Source: Bacteroidia bacterium (GTDB taxonomy: Bacteria > Bacteroidota > Bacteroidia > B-17B0 > Aurantibacillaceae). From it: a stretch of DNA of 64,000 nucleotides. Positions 33,681 to 43,002 of the stretch are shown piece after piece; positions within the stretch are counted from its first letter, which is position 1, and every line of letters starts with the position of its first letter. The notes beneath the pieces are model-generated. The model did not search any database. It saw only the letters and a program-made list of their open reading frames with translations, and was not told the DNA's origin. The stretch lies in assembly GCA_021740825.1 (NCBI GenBank), contig JAIOZA010000001.1, positions 62,001-126,000 on the forward strand, read 5' to 3'. Position numbers and translations under genes: made by a program.

Positions 33681-34636
33681 GTGCGTCAAAAAAACACCTA
33701 ATAGTTAAAGGTTGTGCCGGTTTGGGAAACAGATTAGTAACTATTTTATCAGCTATTAAGTATTGTGAAAAAAATGGTAGAATATTGGTTGTAGATTGGA
33801 GCGATGGTCAGTTTGATAAAAAAGGAATTGATGCTTTTGAAAAGTGTTTTGATGTACAAAATGCTAGCTTCGATAAAATAGATGCAATTAAAAATTGGGA
33901 TATGTCATTACATAGTTCTTCTTTATTTAAAAACAATAAAACAGAAGGTATATATGATTTATATGTTGACAAACAGTCTTCTTTTTGGCAAAAAGTACCG
34001 GGTAAATTAGTTGTAGGTTCTGCATTAAAAAAACTAAGGAGACGTTGGCAACCCATTAGCAATGGAAATTATTTTAACTCACTAGTTTACGGCAGTGATT
34101 TGCCAAATAATAAACACGAATCAATTTTATATTTTCTTGATTTTATACCTTATATTAACTATAGTACACTGCCAAACTACATTCAACTAAAACCTTTTTT
34201 AAATAATAAATTAGAGTCATATATAAAACAAAGTAATATTTCACATTCTGTTGGGATTCATATTAGAGATACTGATAAAAGACCGACAGCAGAAGTTAGA
34301 AAAATAATTAATCATATAAAATTGAATTATAAAAATTCCCCGATTTTTTTATCTACAGATTCAACAGAAATTGAAAACTTATTTTTAAAGGAAATCTCCT
34401 CTTTAATTTTATTTCCTAAAAATAAACCACAACTAAAAGGTGAAGGTTTACATCAATGGGCGTTATATAATAATGAAGAGGAATTGAAATACATATTATT
34501 TGAAGAAAGTATAATGGAAATGTTTCTATTAAGTCGCTGTAAATATTTATTTTTTCAAGGCAATTCCACTTTTTCTAATGTTTCAAAAGTTTATCATCAA
34601 AATAAAAATAATTGTTATGATTGGCTCAAATTATAA
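33677..34636 (+). CDS. NodZ/O-FucT-like fucosyltransferase-fold protein
   Basis: 319 residues. The N-terminus KGCAGLGNRLVTILSAIKYC resembles the GLGN(R/Q)L nucleotide-site motif of GT11, GT23 and NodZ fucosyltransferases, and VGIHIRDTDKRP matches their HxRxxD element, which binds GDP-fucose phosphates. FLSTDSTEIENL and FFQGNSTFSNV fit the later donor-domain motifs. It overlaps the previous gene by 4 bp. A GDP-fucose donor is plausible, but no fucose synthesis genes occur in the window. Confidence in the fold is moderate and in the donor low. Confidence 0.65.
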   Translation: MSASKKHLIVKGCAGLGNRLVTILSAIKYCEKNGRILVVDWSDGQFDKKGIDAFEKCFDVQNASFDKIDAIKNWDMSLHSSSLFKNNKTEGIYDLYVDKQSSFWQKVPGKLVVGSALKKLRRRWQPISNGNYFNSLVYGSDLPNNKHESILYFLDFIPYINYSTLPNYIQLKPFLNNKLESYIKQSNISHSVGIHIRDTDKRPTAEVRKIINHIKLNYKNSPIFLSTDSTEIENLFLKEISSLILFPKNKPQLKGEGLHQWALYNNEEELKYILFEESIMEMFLLSRCKYLFFQGNSTFSNVSKVYHQNKNNCYDWLKL

Positions 34637-34654
34637 AATTTTAATATAAAATTT

Positions 34655-36646
34655 ATGCTTACCGAAACAATTTTAATAGTTCTATATATATTAATTTATA
34701 TTTTTATTTCCAATACTTGCATGAATGTATTGTTGAAATTATTAAAATTAAACAAATTAGGAGAGAATACTTTTTTGTCAATTTTTTATAATACGCTATT
34801 ATTTTCCTTATTACTAGTAACTCTTACTTCCATAATTGCCTCCAAAGAAAAAACAATATTTATATTTAATTTGCCCCTTTTATTTCTATTTTATTATTTT
34901 ACTAAAAAAGAAAGTCCTGTACTAATTTATAATCAAGAACCTCAATCAAAAAGGTCACTAGTTATAGCATCAATTATTGCATTTTCTGTTTTTTCTTTAA
35001 TTATTTCATATTATTTTTCTATAAAATTTTCGATGCGTAACGATGTCGCTTACTATACAAAAATAAGTGAGTGTTTAATTCCGCAAGGTACTGAGAATCT
35101 CTTCCATTATTATAATAATGATAACAGACTATTTAACGGTATTTCTCCTTATCATTATTTTGAAATGTGGTTTAGCGCCATTTTTTTTAAAATAAATGAA
35201 CTTTTTGGCATAAAAATATTTAGCAATTATTTATTATATATTTATTTTGTTTCTAATCTTTTCAGAACGATTGCGCTAATTGGAATTTTCGGATTAATCT
35301 CTAAATATAGCAAGATTAACGTTTTATCTTTTATAATAGTTCTTCCACTCTTAGTAATTGATATTTCAGCATTTTGTAATTGGGGAAGCGATTCATATTT
35401 ACCAGAGAGTAATTTTTTTGAAAGGCCAAATTTCATCTATTATTATTTATTTTTGATTCCCATATTCCATTCTTTATTAAATAAAAATAGTACTACTTTA
35501 ATAATTTGGTCCTTATTTTTTATTTTGGCCACGATAACTGCTTTGCCTGCTATTTCAGCTAGTCTTTTACTTATACTTGCATATATTTGGTTTGGCAATA
35601 ACAAGGAAAGAAAAGGTGTGGTAAAACTATTTTTTTATTTTTTTATTTTTTTATTATCCTTGGCCTTATTTTATAAATTATTTGGAGTTTCCAAGGAAGC
35701 CTTGCCCATCGAATCAATGACATTTATTCAACTGGTATGTAAGTCTATTTCATTATGGAAACCATGTGTGTTTATGTTTGCTATGATTTTATTAAAAATG
35801 ATTCCTTTTTTAATTTTGATTTTTTGTTTAATTAATGATAAATTTTCAAAAGAAATCAAATTGCAAAATGCATTTAAACAGTTACTCATTTATGTTTTTT
35901 TATTGTGCTTGACTGGAATAGGAGTGTTTCAATTAGTTCCGTATTTAGATAATATGTATCAGTTTGCATTTATTGGTTATTGTTCTGTTCTTTTGTTTTT
36001 AATTATTGTTTTGGTTATAAAAATCAATAATTTATCAGGATTAATAAAGTATGTGGTGCTCGTATTTATGCTAATAGTTGATTTATTTGGTTATAAGCGA
36101 AATTTGTTGTTTGACCATATTATTTTAACTGAAGTTAATTGGAAACAGAATCTTAAATCAAATTTTCTATTGCAGTATGGTTTGTCGCAAAAATATATCA
36201 ACGAACTAGCAAGTAATGCTACAATTTTAGAATCAAAAAATGGCGCATCAATAATTGATGAAAAGGATGCTTTGAGTGAATTCGTTGGCCTCAGACATAG
36301 TTTAACCTTTCAGTTGGGTAATTATTTCATGGTTTTTAATAATAATGTCAATTTGCCACTATTAAGTGATCCAAGTAAATTATATCCGGACACTGATACG
36401 CTAGCAAAAGATTATTACAAGGCTAAAAAATTTAATTCCAAAACCTTGTTTTTTCGTAACTATAATAATAGTATACCTTATTTAGATAATCTTAATAAAT
36501 ATATTTTATCTAACAATGTACAATATATTTTTGCTAGCAAAAGTTTTAATCCCGCAATTTATATCGACTCCTCATCAATTATTAAAGTTATAAATGACAG
36601 TATAAAAGGACACAAACTAATTATGATTAAGAGTGCGGAAAATTAG
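34655..36646 (+). CDS. Large multi-pass membrane protein, possibly a GT-C glycosyltransferase
   Basis: 663 residues with about 11-13 hydrophobic helices in the first 480 residues and a soluble C-terminal part of about 180. After the third helix comes FSMRNDVAYYTKISECL, where an Asp sits in the first large loop as in GT-C enzymes. The C-terminal end VQYIFASKSFNPAIYID is reminiscent of other membrane glycan enzymes of Bacteroidota. I do not recognise a family. It lies between a fucosyltransferase-like gene and an acyltransferase (14-bp overlap), so it likely modifies the glycan on the periplasmic side. Confidence 0.6.
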   Translation: MLTETILIVLYILIYIFISNTCMNVLLKLLKLNKLGENTFLSIFYNTLLFSLLLVTLTSIIASKEKTIFIFNLPLLFLFYYFTKKESPVLIYNQEPQSKRSLVIASIIAFSVFSLIISYYFSIKFSMRNDVAYYTKISECLIPQGTENLFHYYNNDNRLFNGISPYHYFEMWFSAIFFKINELFGIKIFSNYLLYIYFVSNLFRTIALIGIFGLISKYSKINVLSFIIVLPLLVIDISAFCNWGSDSYLPESNFFERPNFIYYYLFLIPIFHSLLNKNSTTLIIWSLFFILATITALPAISASLLLILAYIWFGNNKERKGVVKLFFYFFIFLLSLALFYKLFGVSKEALPIESMTFIQLVCKSISLWKPCVFMFAMILLKMIPFLILIFCLINDKFSKEIKLQNAFKQLLIYVFLLCLTGIGVFQLVPYLDNMYQFAFIGYCSVLLFLIIVLVIKINNLSGLIKYVVLVFMLIVDLFGYKRNLLFDHIILTEVNWKQNLKSNFLLQYGLSQKYINELASNATILESKNGASIIDEKDALSEFVGLRHSLTFQLGNYFMVFNNNVNLPLLSDPSKLYPDTDTLAKDYYKAKKFNSKTLFFRNYNNSIPYLDNLNKYILSNNVQYIFASKSFNPAIYIDSSSIIKVINDSIKGHKLIMIKSAEN

Positions 36647-37772
36647 TAACCTATATTTTCCTAATTTGGATGGGATTCGATTTTGTGCTGCATTTATGGT
36701 GTTAATTCATCACATCGAGCAATTGAGAAATACCTTTGGTTTAGATAATAATTGGGATAATAATATTGTACAAAGGATAGGGAAGTTGGGGGTTATTCTT
36801 TTTTTTGTGTTAAGTGGTTTTTTGATTTCCTATTTGCTTTTTAAAGAAGAGGCAGAAACTAATAGTATTAACATCAAAGGATTTTATATGAGGCGGATTT
36901 TTAGAATTTGGCCTTTGTATTTTTTAATCATTGTATTAGCACTTTTTGTTTTTCCATGCATTGAAATTTTAAAATACCCCAATGCAGTTGAATTGAGTAT
37001 GAGTTTAAAACTATTTAAGGCTCTACCAATGTATATTTTCTTTTTGCCAAACTTGGTGTTAGTTGCAATAGCAGTTATTCCGTTTTGTAGCCAGACATGG
37101 TCAATTGGAGCGGAAGAGCAGTTTTATATGATTTGGCCGGTATTAAATAAGTTTATTAAAAATAAATTGATGGTGATATTTGGAGTAATCGTTGTTTATT
37201 TACTGATTAAATTGTTCCTAGGTAGTCATAAAGAAAGTTTATTATTCAGATTTTGGGATACTATGCCTATTCACTATATGGCCATTGGAGGATTTTTCGG
37301 ATATATTTCTTTTTTTGAAAGTAGCCTAACAAGATTTTTAAAAACTATCATATATACCAGAATCATGCAATTTGTTTCAATTTCTTTTATTTTTATACTT
37401 TTGTATTTTAAAATTAGTATAGGGTATTTTAATTTAGAATTATATGCTCTGTTATTTGGTGTTATAATTTTAAATGCAGCTACTGGAACAAAAAATATTT
37501 TTTGTTTTAATTTTTCTTTTATTAAGTACATGGGTAAAATATCGTACGGAATTTATATGTATCATTTAATTGGTATAATTATGACTCTTCAAATCTTAAT
37601 TAAACTTGACTATTCTTTAAATAATTTCGTAATTTATTTTATGTCTTTTGTAATAACGATTACTATTTCAAGTATTTCGTATTATACTTTTGAAAAGTTT
37701 TTTATGAATTTTAAGAAAAAATATTCTGTCGTACCAACGGCTGATAATAAGCAGACTGAAAAAAAAACTTAA
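36633..37772 (+). CDS. Membrane acyltransferase (OafA/Acyltransferase-3 family)
   Basis: 379 residues with about ten transmembrane helices. The family motifs are near the start: NLDGIRFCAAFMVLIHHIEQ (the catalytic-type His in the first helix), FFVLSGFLISYLLF, and RRIFRIWPLYFLIIVLAL. QTWSIGAEEQFYMIWPVL is also typical. Members add acetyl groups to O-antigen, peptidoglycan or lipids. The start is GTG at 36633, inside the previous gene by 14 bp. It probably O-acetylates the polysaccharide in the inner membrane. Confidence 0.9.
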   Translation: MRKISNLYFPNLDGIRFCAAFMVLIHHIEQLRNTFGLDNNWDNNIVQRIGKLGVILFFVLSGFLISYLLFKEEAETNSINIKGFYMRRIFRIWPLYFLIIVLALFVFPCIEILKYPNAVELSMSLKLFKALPMYIFFLPNLVLVAIAVIPFCSQTWSIGAEEQFYMIWPVLNKFIKNKLMVIFGVIVVYLLIKLFLGSHKESLLFRFWDTMPIHYMAIGGFFGYISFFESSLTRFLKTIIYTRIMQFVSISFIFILLYFKISIGYFNLELYALLFGVIILNAATGTKNIFCFNFSFIKYMGKISYGIYMYHLIGIIMTLQILIKLDYSLNNFVIYFMSFVITITISSISYYTFEKFFMNFKKKYSVVPTADNKQTEKKT

Positions 37773-37780
37773 AATAAATA

Positions 37781-38710
37781 ATGATAAAACCATTTATATC
37801 GATAGTTTCGCCAATATATAGAGCTGAAAATACAATTGAGGAACTTGTTGGTCAAATTCATAAGGAAGTGTCTCTTCTTACAACGAATTATGAAATTATA
37901 TTAGTTGAGGATTGCGGGCCAGATAATAGTTGGGAAAAAATCACGCAATTTTGTGAAAAGGATAATAAAATTATAGGTCTGAAATTAAGTCGTAATTTTG
38001 GGCAACATTATGCTATCACTGCTGGTTTAGATCAATCGCAAGGAGAATGGATTGTTGTATTGGATTGTGATTTGCAGGATAGGCCCGATCAGATTTCTAA
38101 AATGTACAACAAAGCATTAGAAGGCTATGATGTAGTTCAGGGAAGGCGCGAGAATAGAAAAGATAGTTTTTTTAAAAAAACATTTTCACTCCTTTTTTAC
38201 AAAGTTTTAGCCTACTTATCGGGTTACGCTCAGGATAGCACTATTGCAAATTTTGGAATATATCATAAAAAAGTTATCAGTTCAATAACCTCCATGCGCG
38301 AGTCCATTCGTTTTTTTCCTACAATGGTTGCATGGGTTGGTTTTCGCAAAACATCGATTGAAATTGAACATTCCGAGCGATACGAAGGTAAATCCTCCTA
38401 CACCATTAGCAAGTTATTTAATTTAGCATTGGATATTATTTTGGCCTATTCTGATAAACCACTCCGATTAATTATTAAGTTAGGATTGGTTACTTCAATG
38501 GGATCTTTTATCTTTTTGATGTATAACACATACAAATATTTGTCAGGCGAAATACTTGTTTTAGGATACATGAGTTTAATCATTTCCATTTGGTTTTTAT
38601 CGGGCTTAATCATGTTAATGCTCGGGGTTGTGGGATTATATATAGGTAAAACTTTTGAGAGTACTAAAAACAGGCCGATATATATAATTGACGAAAAAAT
38701 TAATGGATAA
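37781..38710 (+). CDS. Family 2 polyprenyl-phosphate glycosyltransferase (GtrB/ArnC-like)
   Basis: 309 residues: a GT-A domain (SIVSPIYRAENTIEELVGQI, EDCGPDNSW, the DxD-like VLDCDLQDRPDQ) followed by two C-terminal transmembrane helices (LIIKLGLVTSMGSFIFLMY and LGYMSLIISIWFLSGLIMLM). This layout belongs to enzymes that load undecaprenyl phosphate with a single sugar, later used for side-branch addition on the periplasmic side. A membrane GT-C enzyme would be the partner, and the 663-residue protein three genes upstream is one candidate. Confidence 0.88.
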   Translation: MIKPFISIVSPIYRAENTIEELVGQIHKEVSLLTTNYEIILVEDCGPDNSWEKITQFCEKDNKIIGLKLSRNFGQHYAITAGLDQSQGEWIVVLDCDLQDRPDQISKMYNKALEGYDVVQGRRENRKDSFFKKTFSLLFYKVLAYLSGYAQDSTIANFGIYHKKVISSITSMRESIRFFPTMVAWVGFRKTSIEIEHSERYEGKSSYTISKLFNLALDIILAYSDKPLRLIIKLGLVTSMGSFIFLMYNTYKYLSGEILVLGYMSLIISIWFLSGLIMLMLGVVGLYIGKTFESTKNRPIYIIDEKING

Positions 38711-39401
38711 GCAAGAGTTTCTAAGTTTAATTTGGGATAGTGAATTTTTTAACAAAAAAATTTCGAGATTTAATATAAATAAAGCAACTGAAATTGAAAA
38801 TTTTTATTCGTCAATTTCTAGATTTAATGGAGATTTAGTCTATCTTTTTTCAAAAGAAAAATTAGCTATACAATTAAATGCCCACTTCTTTTTGGCTGAT
38901 AAAAAAGTTGTATTTCGAAAAAAAATAGTGTCTGAGCAAGAATTATTTAATGACAATCATGTTGAATCCTCAACTACTTTAACTAAAGAATTATTGGAAT
39001 TAGCATTTTTAAGCGGGCATCATTCGCGATTTAAGTTAGATAATTCATTGAATTCTAAATTTAATGAATTGTATAGAATTTGGCTTGAAAAGTCAATAAA
39101 TAGAGAGTTGGCATCTGAAGTTTTTGTGTATAAAATAGAGCAGAAAGAAATTGCTTTTGTGACCATTAAAAAAAATGGCGATTCTGCCAGTATTGGTCTT
39201 CTTGCCGTCAATTCATCATATCATGGAAAAAATATTGGTTCATTATTGATTAGTGCTATTGAAAATTGGTGCTTTAAAAATAATATTAGTACGCTTGATG
39301 TCGCCACCCAATTAGATAATATTCAAGCCTGTAATTTTTATAAAAAAAACGGATTTGATATAAAAGAAGTAGACTACATATATCATTATTATAGAAAGTA
39401 A
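38703..39401 (+). CDS. GNAT N-acetyltransferase (WecD/RffC-like)
   Basis: About 232 residues. The C-terminal half is a GNAT fold with the acetyl-CoA loop in GLLAVNSSYHGKNIGSLLI and the ACNFYKKNGF motif. The N-terminal half (LSLIWDSEFFNKKISRFNI) resembles WecD, which N-acetylates dTDP-4-amino-4,6-dideoxygalactose. The next gene is RffA/WecE-like, which makes exactly that amino sugar. I use the ATG at 38703, as the N-terminus of the family starts there; the ORF track uses an upstream TTG. It overlaps the glycosyltransferase gene by 8 bp. Confidence 0.82.
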   Translation: MDKQEFLSLIWDSEFFNKKISRFNINKATEIENFYSSISRFNGDLVYLFSKEKLAIQLNAHFFLADKKVVFRKKIVSEQELFNDNHVESSTTLTKELLELAFLSGHHSRFKLDNSLNSKFNELYRIWLEKSINRELASEVFVYKIEQKEIAFVTIKKNGDSASIGLLAVNSSYHGKNIGSLLISAIENWCFKNNISTLDVATQLDNIQACNFYKKNGFDIKEVDYIYHYYRK

Positions 39402-39413
39402 AAGAACAGTTTT

Positions 39414-40541
39414 ATGAAATATACACCATTCAACAAACCTTACCTTAGTGGTAACGAAACAGATTATATTAAAAATGCAGTTCTTAGCGGCAAGATATCT
39501 GGAGATGGAATTTTTACAAAAAAATGCCACGAGTTTTTTGAAAAAAAGTACGGATTTAAAAAAGTATTGCTTACTACGAGCTGTACCGACGCTTTAGAAA
39601 TGGCCGCAATTTTATTGGACATTAAAGAAGGCGATGAGGTGATTGCGCCCTCTTATACTTTTGTTTCAACCGTAAATGCTTTTGTATTGCGCGGTGCTAA
39701 AATCATTTTTATTGATAGTGGATCAGATAATCCAAATATGGATGTTGATAAAATTGAGACTTTAATAAGTGAAAAAACAAAAGTTATTTTGCCTGTTCAC
39801 TACGCAGGAATTTCTTGTGATATGGATAAGTTAATGGAATTAGCAAAAAAATATAATGTGTTTGTAGTTGAAGATGCTGCTCAAGCTATTGATTCTTTTT
39901 ATAAGGGGAAACCTCTTGGCTCACTTGGACATTTAGCGGCTTTTTCTTTTCACGAAACCAAAAATATTATTTCTGGCGAAGGTGGCATGTTAGTAATAAA
40001 TGATGACCAATTTGCAAATAGAGCGGAAATTATCAGAGAAAAAGGAACTAACCGGTCCTCCTTTTTTAGAGGGGAAGTTGATAAATATGGCTGGGTGGAT
40101 ATCGGGTCTTCCTTTTTACCATCTGATATTATTGCTGCTTTTTTGTATGCACAACTTGAAAATATTGATAATATCCAAAGTAGAAGAAAAGAGATTTGGA
40201 ATATTTATAACAATAAATTAGAAAGTCTTAAAGCGAAGGGTGTTAAATTACCTTATATTAACAAAGATGCCACAAATAACGCACATATGTTTTACTTGGT
40301 TTGCCGCAATTTAACAGAGAGAACGGAATTAATTAACTATCTAAAAGAAAAAAATATTTATTCAGTGTTTCATTATTTATCACTTCATAAAAGTCCGTTT
40401 TATAAAGATAAGCATGATGGCAGCACGTTAATAAATTCAGATTATTATTCGGATTGCTTATTGCGCCTGCCAATGTATTACGAATTAACAAATGATCAAG
40501 TTGAGACTATTTCGTCTTTTATTCTTAATTTTTATAAATAA
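39414..40541 (+). CDS. rffA: dTDP-4-amino-4,6-dideoxygalactose transaminase (RffA/WecE-like)
   Basis: PLP aminotransferase of the DegT family, 375 residues, closely matching the WecE/RffA pattern: PFNKPYLSGNE at the start, LTTSCTDALEMAAILLDIK, GDEVIAPSYTFVSTVNAFVL, PVHYAGISCDMD, the PLP lysine in FHETKNIISGEGGM, and REKGTNRSSFFRGEVDKYGW. It should convert dTDP-4-keto-6-deoxyglucose to dTDP-4-amino-4,6-dideoxygalactose, which the preceding GNAT would acetylate to dTDP-Fuc4NAc. The RmlA and RmlB enzymes that make the substrate are not in the window and must be encoded elsewhere. Confidence 0.9.
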   Translation: MKYTPFNKPYLSGNETDYIKNAVLSGKISGDGIFTKKCHEFFEKKYGFKKVLLTTSCTDALEMAAILLDIKEGDEVIAPSYTFVSTVNAFVLRGAKIIFIDSGSDNPNMDVDKIETLISEKTKVILPVHYAGISCDMDKLMELAKKYNVFVVEDAAQAIDSFYKGKPLGSLGHLAAFSFHETKNIISGEGGMLVINDDQFANRAEIIREKGTNRSSFFRGEVDKYGWVDIGSSFLPSDIIAAFLYAQLENIDNIQSRRKEIWNIYNNKLESLKAKGVKLPYINKDATNNAHMFYLVCRNLTERTELINYLKEKNIYSVFHYLSLHKSPFYKDKHDGSTLINSDYYSDCLLRLPMYYELTNDQVETISSFILNFYK

Positions 40542-40662
40542 AATTTAATACGAATTGGCCATAAAATTATTAGATTACTCCATAGTAAATATGCAGCCAA
40601 AAAAACAGTGTGCTACTTTAAGTTACAAGCTGTCAATGTGCAAATTCAATATGCAATTTTAA

Positions 40663-42999
40663 ATGAAAATTAAAAAAAATATTTTCCTATTTGCCAGTCA
40701 ATCCAAATCTTCATTTATTTATAATGAAATTATACAACTTTCTAAGGAATTTGAAAAAGTTAATATTGTACTGCAAACTAGTGATGAGAATGATTTTTTT
40801 TATCCTGATAATGTAAGCGTTCATTTGGTAAATTATGATCACTACAAAACATCTCTCATATTAAAAAAATATTTGCTACAATACTTAAGAATTTTATTTA
40901 TTGATATTATTAAATCGCGTAAGCATATTTTAAAATTAAATATACATAAATTAAATGCCAGCAGGTTGCTTCGCATTTTTTATATTTCTGATTGTATTAA
41001 TGACTTAACATCGATAAGAAAAAACGACCTATTTTATACTTTTTGGTTTGATGACTGGGCAAGTTCCTTAGCGCTTTTAAAAAAACAAAATAAAATAAAT
41101 AATTTTTTTAGCTTGGCACATGGATTTGATTTATATGAAGAAAGAACGGCAGTGACAAATAGAATTGCATTTAGGTGGTTTCAATTAAAACATGCACAAG
41201 CAGTATATTCTGTTTCAAAAACAGGCGCTACTTATCTAAAATTAAAATATCCTAATTATGCTGAAAAAATCAAAATTTCCTATCTTCAAACGTCTTTTTC
41301 AGGAAAAAACATAGCCATCCAAAACCCTATTCATCTTTTAACATGTGCGAATTTCAGCAAGGTAAAACGAATTGAGTTAATTCTAGAAATATTACAAAAA
41401 TTTACACAGCCTGTCGTTTGGTATTACATTGGAAATTATAATGCTAACAGCAATTACTGGAAAAGTTTTTTAAGTAAAATCCAGGACATTAAAAATCAGA
41501 ATAAATTAGTTGAAATTAAAATTATCGGTGAGCTCACAAATGAACAGGTGTTTAATTTTTATACAAAAACACCACTATCTGCATTAATAAGTGTTTCTGA
41601 GTCAGAAGGACTGCCAGTGAGCATGATGGAAGCATTAAGTTTTGGCGTACCAATTATCGCTACCGCTGTTGGCGGATGTCCTGAAATAGTTAATTCCAAA
41701 ACAGGAATGCTTATTCCAAAGAATTTTAATGCTAAAAATGTGGCTACTGAAATTGTTGAATTTATATTGTCTAAGAAAAATATAATTGAATACAGGCAAG
41801 GGGTATTTGAATTTTGGAAACAAAATTTCTCTCAAGATAGAACAAAATTTTTATCAAAATTCAATTTGCCAGAATCTTCATTAAAACCAAGACAAATTTG
41901 CTGCAATTGTATAATGGATAATGAAAATGATAATTCAATTACATTTAATGAACAAGGTATATGCAATTATTGCGAAAGCTACAACCATAAAATTAATGAT
42001 TTAGGAACAGACGAACAGAAAAATAATTTCATCACAAAAAAACTAATTGAAATAAAAAGCAAAAGAAAAAACAACGCTTATGATTGCATACTTGGAGTAA
42101 GTGGTGGGGTTGACAGCACTTATTTAGCATTTTGGTGCAAGCAAAATTCATTAAATCCATTGGTTGTGCATTTTGATAATGGCTATAATAGTGAACTAGC
42201 TTCTAAAAATATTGAAAATATTTGCACAATTTTAGGATTCGAACTAAATACATTTGTTATCAACTGGAATGAGTTTAAGGAGTTACAATTAGCTTATTTA
42301 AAAGCGGGAGTAATTGATATTGAAGTATTAACTGATCACGCCATTTACGCTACCTTAGTTACCTGCGCAAAGAAATATAAAATTAACTATATTTTAAGTG
42401 GATTTAATTTAGTGACTGAAGGTATTATGCCAAAAGAATGGGTATATGATAAATTAGATTGGAAAAACATAAAAGATATTTACAAAAATTTTGGCAAAAA
42501 TTATAAAATTAAAACTTTTCCCCATTTAACTTTTTTACAAAAATTATATAATCATTGGTTTTTAAAATTTGAAAGTATTCAAGTATTAAATTATATAAAT
42601 TATAATAAGAAGGAAGCCAAAAGCTTAATTGCAAAAGAATTAAATTGGTTAGATTACGGCGGAAAACACTACGAATCTGTTTTTACAAAATTTCATCAGT
42701 CCTATATTCTACCTGTTAAATTTAAAGTTGATAAACGAAAAGCACATTTATCTACATTAATTTGCTCAGGTCAAATTACCAAAGACGAAGCAATTGAGGA
42801 AATGAATAAACCTCCATTCGATAGTAATTCAATTAATAATGAAAAAGAGTATATAGTAAAAAAACTTGGACTTACCCTAGCTGAATTTGATGAAATAATT
42901 TTTCGGGAACCTAGGCAGCATCCAGATTTTAAAAATGAAACTAAACTATGGGAAAGGTATTTTAAAATCATAAAATTTATCAAATTTTGGAAAAATTAA
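40663..42999 (+). CDS. Fusion of a glycosyltransferase and a WbpG-type N-acetyl sugar amidotransferase
   Basis: 778-residue two-domain protein. Residues about 1-395 are a GT-B family 4-type transferase (LLTCANFSKVKRIELILEIL, then SVSESEGLPVSMMEALSFGV with the donor-binding Glu, and AVGGCPEIV). Residues about 407-778 are a full WbpG-like amidotransferase: cysteines CCNCIMDNEN and GICNYCESY, PP-loop GVSGGVDSTYLAF and the C-terminal LDYGGKHYESVF. No frame break is seen at the join. Making and transferring the acetamidino sugar may be linked in one chain, with ammonia from the HisH/HisF pair. A standalone WbpG gene lies at 27 kb. Confidence 0.88.
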   Translation: MKIKKNIFLFASQSKSSFIYNEIIQLSKEFEKVNIVLQTSDENDFFYPDNVSVHLVNYDHYKTSLILKKYLLQYLRILFIDIIKSRKHILKLNIHKLNASRLLRIFYISDCINDLTSIRKNDLFYTFWFDDWASSLALLKKQNKINNFFSLAHGFDLYEERTAVTNRIAFRWFQLKHAQAVYSVSKTGATYLKLKYPNYAEKIKISYLQTSFSGKNIAIQNPIHLLTCANFSKVKRIELILEILQKFTQPVVWYYIGNYNANSNYWKSFLSKIQDIKNQNKLVEIKIIGELTNEQVFNFYTKTPLSALISVSESEGLPVSMMEALSFGVPIIATAVGGCPEIVNSKTGMLIPKNFNAKNVATEIVEFILSKKNIIEYRQGVFEFWKQNFSQDRTKFLSKFNLPESSLKPRQICCNCIMDNENDNSITFNEQGICNYCESYNHKINDLGTDEQKNNFITKKLIEIKSKRKNNAYDCILGVSGGVDSTYLAFWCKQNSLNPLVVHFDNGYNSELASKNIENICTILGFELNTFVINWNEFKELQLAYLKAGVIDIEVLTDHAIYATLVTCAKKYKINYILSGFNLVTEGIMPKEWVYDKLDWKNIKDIYKNFGKNYKIKTFPHLTFLQKLYNHWFLKFESIQVLNYINYNKKEAKSLIAKELNWLDYGGKHYESVFTKFHQSYILPVKFKVDKRKAHLSTLICSGQITKDEAIEEMNKPPFDSNSINNEKEYIVKKLGLTLAEFDEIIFREPRQHPDFKNETKLWERYFKIIKFIKFWKN

Positions 43000-43002
43000 T
43001 TT

